Origin: Marchantia polymorpha subsp. ruderalis
Lineage: Eukaryota > Streptophyta > Marchantiopsida > Marchantiales > Marchantiaceae
Direction of reading: 5' to 3'
Length of the DNA stretch: 64,000 nucleotides
NCBI GenBank assembly: GCA_037833965.1
Contig: AP031353.1
Coordinates: 21,020,501 to 21,084,500 of the forward strand
Part shown: positions 61,672 to 64,000 of the stretch, in pieces
How positions within the stretch are numbered: the stretch's first letter is position 1
How the letters are laid out: each line of letters begins with the position of its first letter
Position numbers and translations under genes: made by a program
Notes under the pieces: generated by a model
The model's database searches: none
What the model saw: only the letters and a program-made list of their open reading frames with translations
Told to the model about the DNA's origin: nothing

Positions 61672-64000
61672 TGTGGTAACACACTTTTTTTTTGTGCAGA
61701 ATTTAAACAATTTTAGAAAACAAGTACCAAAGCAGTGTCTGTAGTTAGAAAAGGGTACGTTAAATAGAGTGGATTGAGGAGATCGTCACGAGGTCACGAA
61801 GAATCGCGAAGTTGGATGTACCAGCGCCAAATTCCTTCGGCGCCTTCGGCAAGAGCTCCTTTGCTGAGGTGTCTCTACTCACGCGCTTCCAGCATTTAAG
61901 GAAGATACGCTTCCAGCGCAGACACCTCCGGAGGAGATCTCGCTGAAGACGTCAGAAGCTGGCAAGGACCTCTGAAGGCTTCCGACCATGAGTGCGCCTT
62001 CGGCGATGCGCTGCTAGCGCGGGAGGGAAACCTTCATAACTATCAGGATACACAGTAGTTCTAGTTAGTTAAGGTCGCATTGGAAAGAGCTCGGGACGCT
62101 CGTTCTAACGAGCCCAAGAACGTTGGAGATGGATCAGGGACGAAGAAGTTATGAGCATTGGAAAACTCGTATCCGGACATGCGCCGTTCGCGCTAGGGTT
62201 CACCGTCGGAAAGGACTCCCGTACGCCTTCGGCGATGCGCCTTCGGCGGAACCACGCGCTCATGGGAGAAGATCAACTCAGAGGCGGAAGCGCCTTTGGC
62301 GGATGCACAACGGAAGAGAAGCGCCGGCCGGATGTACGCCTCCGACGTGGCGCGGGTAGGCGGATGCGCTGGCATGATTTGCGCCGGCGGGATATGCGCC
62401 GTCAGCAATAGACGGGGCAGAACGGACAAAACAAGTAGTACGAATACGCACCGGCGTAATTCGCGCCGACTTGATGTGCGCCTCCAGCGAGGCGCCGACG
62501 GAAAAGGAATACGCCCGCGGCGATACGCCTCCGGCGATGGTTAGGTTAGGAAAAGACAACATAGTCGACGCATACACTGCGGCGAACTCGAGTCCGGAAG
62601 ACGATGGCGGCGGGAGAATTCAACATTCACGCATGCGAATGCGCGCAGCGCAGAGACGTGAATTCAAGCATGCGAGGGCGAACCGTTAGGCCTTATAGCC
62701 GGCTGTGTAATTGTAACTAGTAAGAACGTTGGACAATCTTGAATTTGGAGAACAAAAGACTGCTCTCCAGTCTCATTCTCTCATTCTTGATTTTGAGATT
62801 TCCAGCTTCCAAGATTACGCGCAAGGGCGGAGAGACCTGCAGTGAGAGGAGAGAGTGCGGAGACGAGTTACGCAAGGATCTTGACAGACCTTGCAGAGAA
62901 TTTGCGAGTAGCGCACTTGAGCGCGCAAAGGAAGAGAGAGCGATTGCAGTCAGTGTTTGAGCGGCCGACGCGCAGCGGCGATTGTGAGAGAGCGAGCGGA
63001 AGGGAGATACGTCTGTGTGTGCAGGAAACGCAATGTCGAAGGTCCCCCAGCTGCGAGTGTCTCCACTCAGAGTGCCGCAGATCGGTCTGCGCGCATTCCA
63101 AGATGTGCTAACAAGGCTGAAGCTTGATTTCCTCCTGTGGGGATGGAACTGGACATGTCCGGAGATGGTGCGCGAGTATCTGCAGGAGAGACACAAGCCC
63201 TCGCGCGGATTCCGCCCACATCCAGAGAGGTGGGACATTTGTGACTGGGCGCAGGTGTTAGGAAGGTGTGCCGGCGAGGAAGGGTTTCTCCTCTTCGAGG
63301 CCGATAGCGTGAAGGTGTCCAAGGAGGAAGAAATCTCCTACAATGATCTTTTCAAAGTTGCCAGGTATCCCAAGAACGGTTTCCGGACACGGGATTACAA
63401 AGATCGATTGCGAAGGAATGTCGCGAGTGCATTGCTGCAGATATTGCAGCCGACTAAGACCGCTTACATGCATGGTTGGCAAGTAGGATTTGTGGAGCTA
63501 GTGTTGTCAGGAGCTCCAGTTCATTGGGCACTGCTCATGTGGAAGGTGACGCGCCAACATGCGCAAGAAGAGAGAGGAGGAACCCTCAATCATCTTTCGC
63601 CTTACCTGATTGTGTTTTATCGGGCGATGGGATGTTTGACAAATTCAGAGCGGACACGGTTTCCGCTGCTGACCCGGAGTTATCCAGGTAGATACTTGCG
63701 GGAGGCCGAAGTAGACACGGATCCGGACGAGGCACCTGCCAGTCCAACTCCGGCTCCGCCTCCAGCAAGAGCAGCAGAAGAGCGTCGAAGTGAGCGCGCT
63801 CCGCGAAAGCGAAAATGGGATGAGAGACCTGAGGACAGGCAGCCGGAAGCTCCAGCTGCGCCGACTCGGAGTCGGCCAACCAACGAGCCTCACAGCTGGC
63901 CGAAACAGAGGGCACGCAAAGTGCCAACTAGTACTGAGGAGACCGGGCGTACTCCGGTCTGGCGGAGTATCCTGCCCACGCAGGAGGAGATAATAGCGCA
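61672..64000 (+). mobile_element. C-type LTR (C4), 5' part, runs off the window
   Basis: Starts TGTGGTAACACAC after CACCT (61667-61671, the expected target duplication). 61672-63032 is noncoding C-type U3 with the GGAAAGAGCTCG module at ~62080 and TGTGTGTGCAG just before the ORF start. Whether it is solo or part of an element cannot be seen. Confidence 0.87.
63033..64000 (+). CDS. LTR-encoded protein, C type, open to window edge (first 322 codons)
   Basis: Starts MSKVPQLRVSPLRVPQ at AACGCA-ATG and stays open to the end of the window. The conserved domain is complete (FLLWGWNWTC, WAQVLGRCAG, RTRDYKDRLRR, GGTLNHLSPYLIVFYR), followed by the Pro/Ala/Arg-rich linker and PTQEEIIA. Compared with C1 there are scattered substitutions (for example WALLMWK for WARLLWK) but no stop so far. 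Whether it is intact depends on sequence beyond the window. Confidence 0.8.
   Translation, partial: MSKVPQLRVSPLRVPQIGLRAFQDVLTRLKLDFLLWGWNWTCPEMVREYLQERHKPSRGFRPHPERWDICDWAQVLGRCAGEEGFLLFEADSVKVSKEEEISYNDLFKVARYPKNGFRTRDYKDRLRRNVASALLQILQPTKTAYMHGWQVGFVELVLSGAPVHWALLMWKVTRQHAQEERGGTLNHLSPYLIVFYRAMGCLTNSERTRFPLLTRSYPGRYLREAEVDTDPDEAPASPTPAPPPARAAEERRSERAPRKRKWDERPEDRQPEAPAAPTRSRPTNEPHSWPKQRARKVPTSTEETGRTPVWRSILPTQEEIIA

Overview
The window looks like part of a large, repeat-rich eukaryotic nuclear genome, most likely a land plant or streptophyte alga. The grounds are Ty3/gypsy polyproteins, a primer-binding site matching plant tRNA-Asp, and stop mutations that repeatedly hit CAG. I cannot name the species. 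I found no host gene, tRNA, rRNA or CRISPR. Almost every base belongs to one superfamily of LTR retrotransposons inserted into each other. All their LTRs start TGTGGTA and end TTATTACA, and where both flanks survive they carry 5-bp target-site duplications (TSDs).

The key point is LTR size and content. B-type LTRs are about 5.3-5.4 kb, C-type 4.86 kb and D-type 2.44 kb. B and C LTRs each contain a long open reading frame (about 1045 and 851 codons), placed in U3 upstream of the TATA box. The product has a conserved ~210-residue N-terminal domain, a long Pro/Arg/Ser-rich variable middle, an acidic stretch, a coiled coil and a basic tail. I do not recognise its function.

Layout. 1-179: start of a B LTR (minus), inserted in a C LTR (180-2111, minus). 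2112-3127, 7992-9242 and 49233-50624: pieces of one old B LTR (B1, plus), followed by a PBS and the start of gag (to about 50975). B1 is split by a solo C LTR (3128-7986, TSD GGCCT) and a solo B LTR (B2, 9243-49227, TSD GCAGG). B2 is split by element B3 (10273-40081, plus, TSD AGCGC) and by a second solo C LTR (44296-49154, TSD GTGTT). B3 in turn holds a full 16.5-kb minus-strand element, B4 (13385-29901): 5' LTR, PBS, gag-pro, pol, polypurine tract, 3' LTR. 50976-51905 is a scrambled minus B LTR fragment. 51906-61671 is a C LTR split by a compound B LTR (51973-59149, TSD TTCCG), which itself contains an ORF-less D LTR (56053-58496, TSD GCTGG). 61672-64000 is the start of another C LTR, running off the window.

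How it works together (inference): the tRNA-Asp-primed element makes Gag-Protease from one frame and RT-RNase H-integrase by reading through a UAG in the context UAG CAA UUA. The LTR supplies the promoter, a hairpin near the predicted RNA start and the extra U3 protein. Both pol copies carry one nonsense codon, so neither is intact. Three B-type LTR ORFs (14394-17561, 25520-28657, 35932-39069) and one C-type ORF (4471-7026) are open from end to end.
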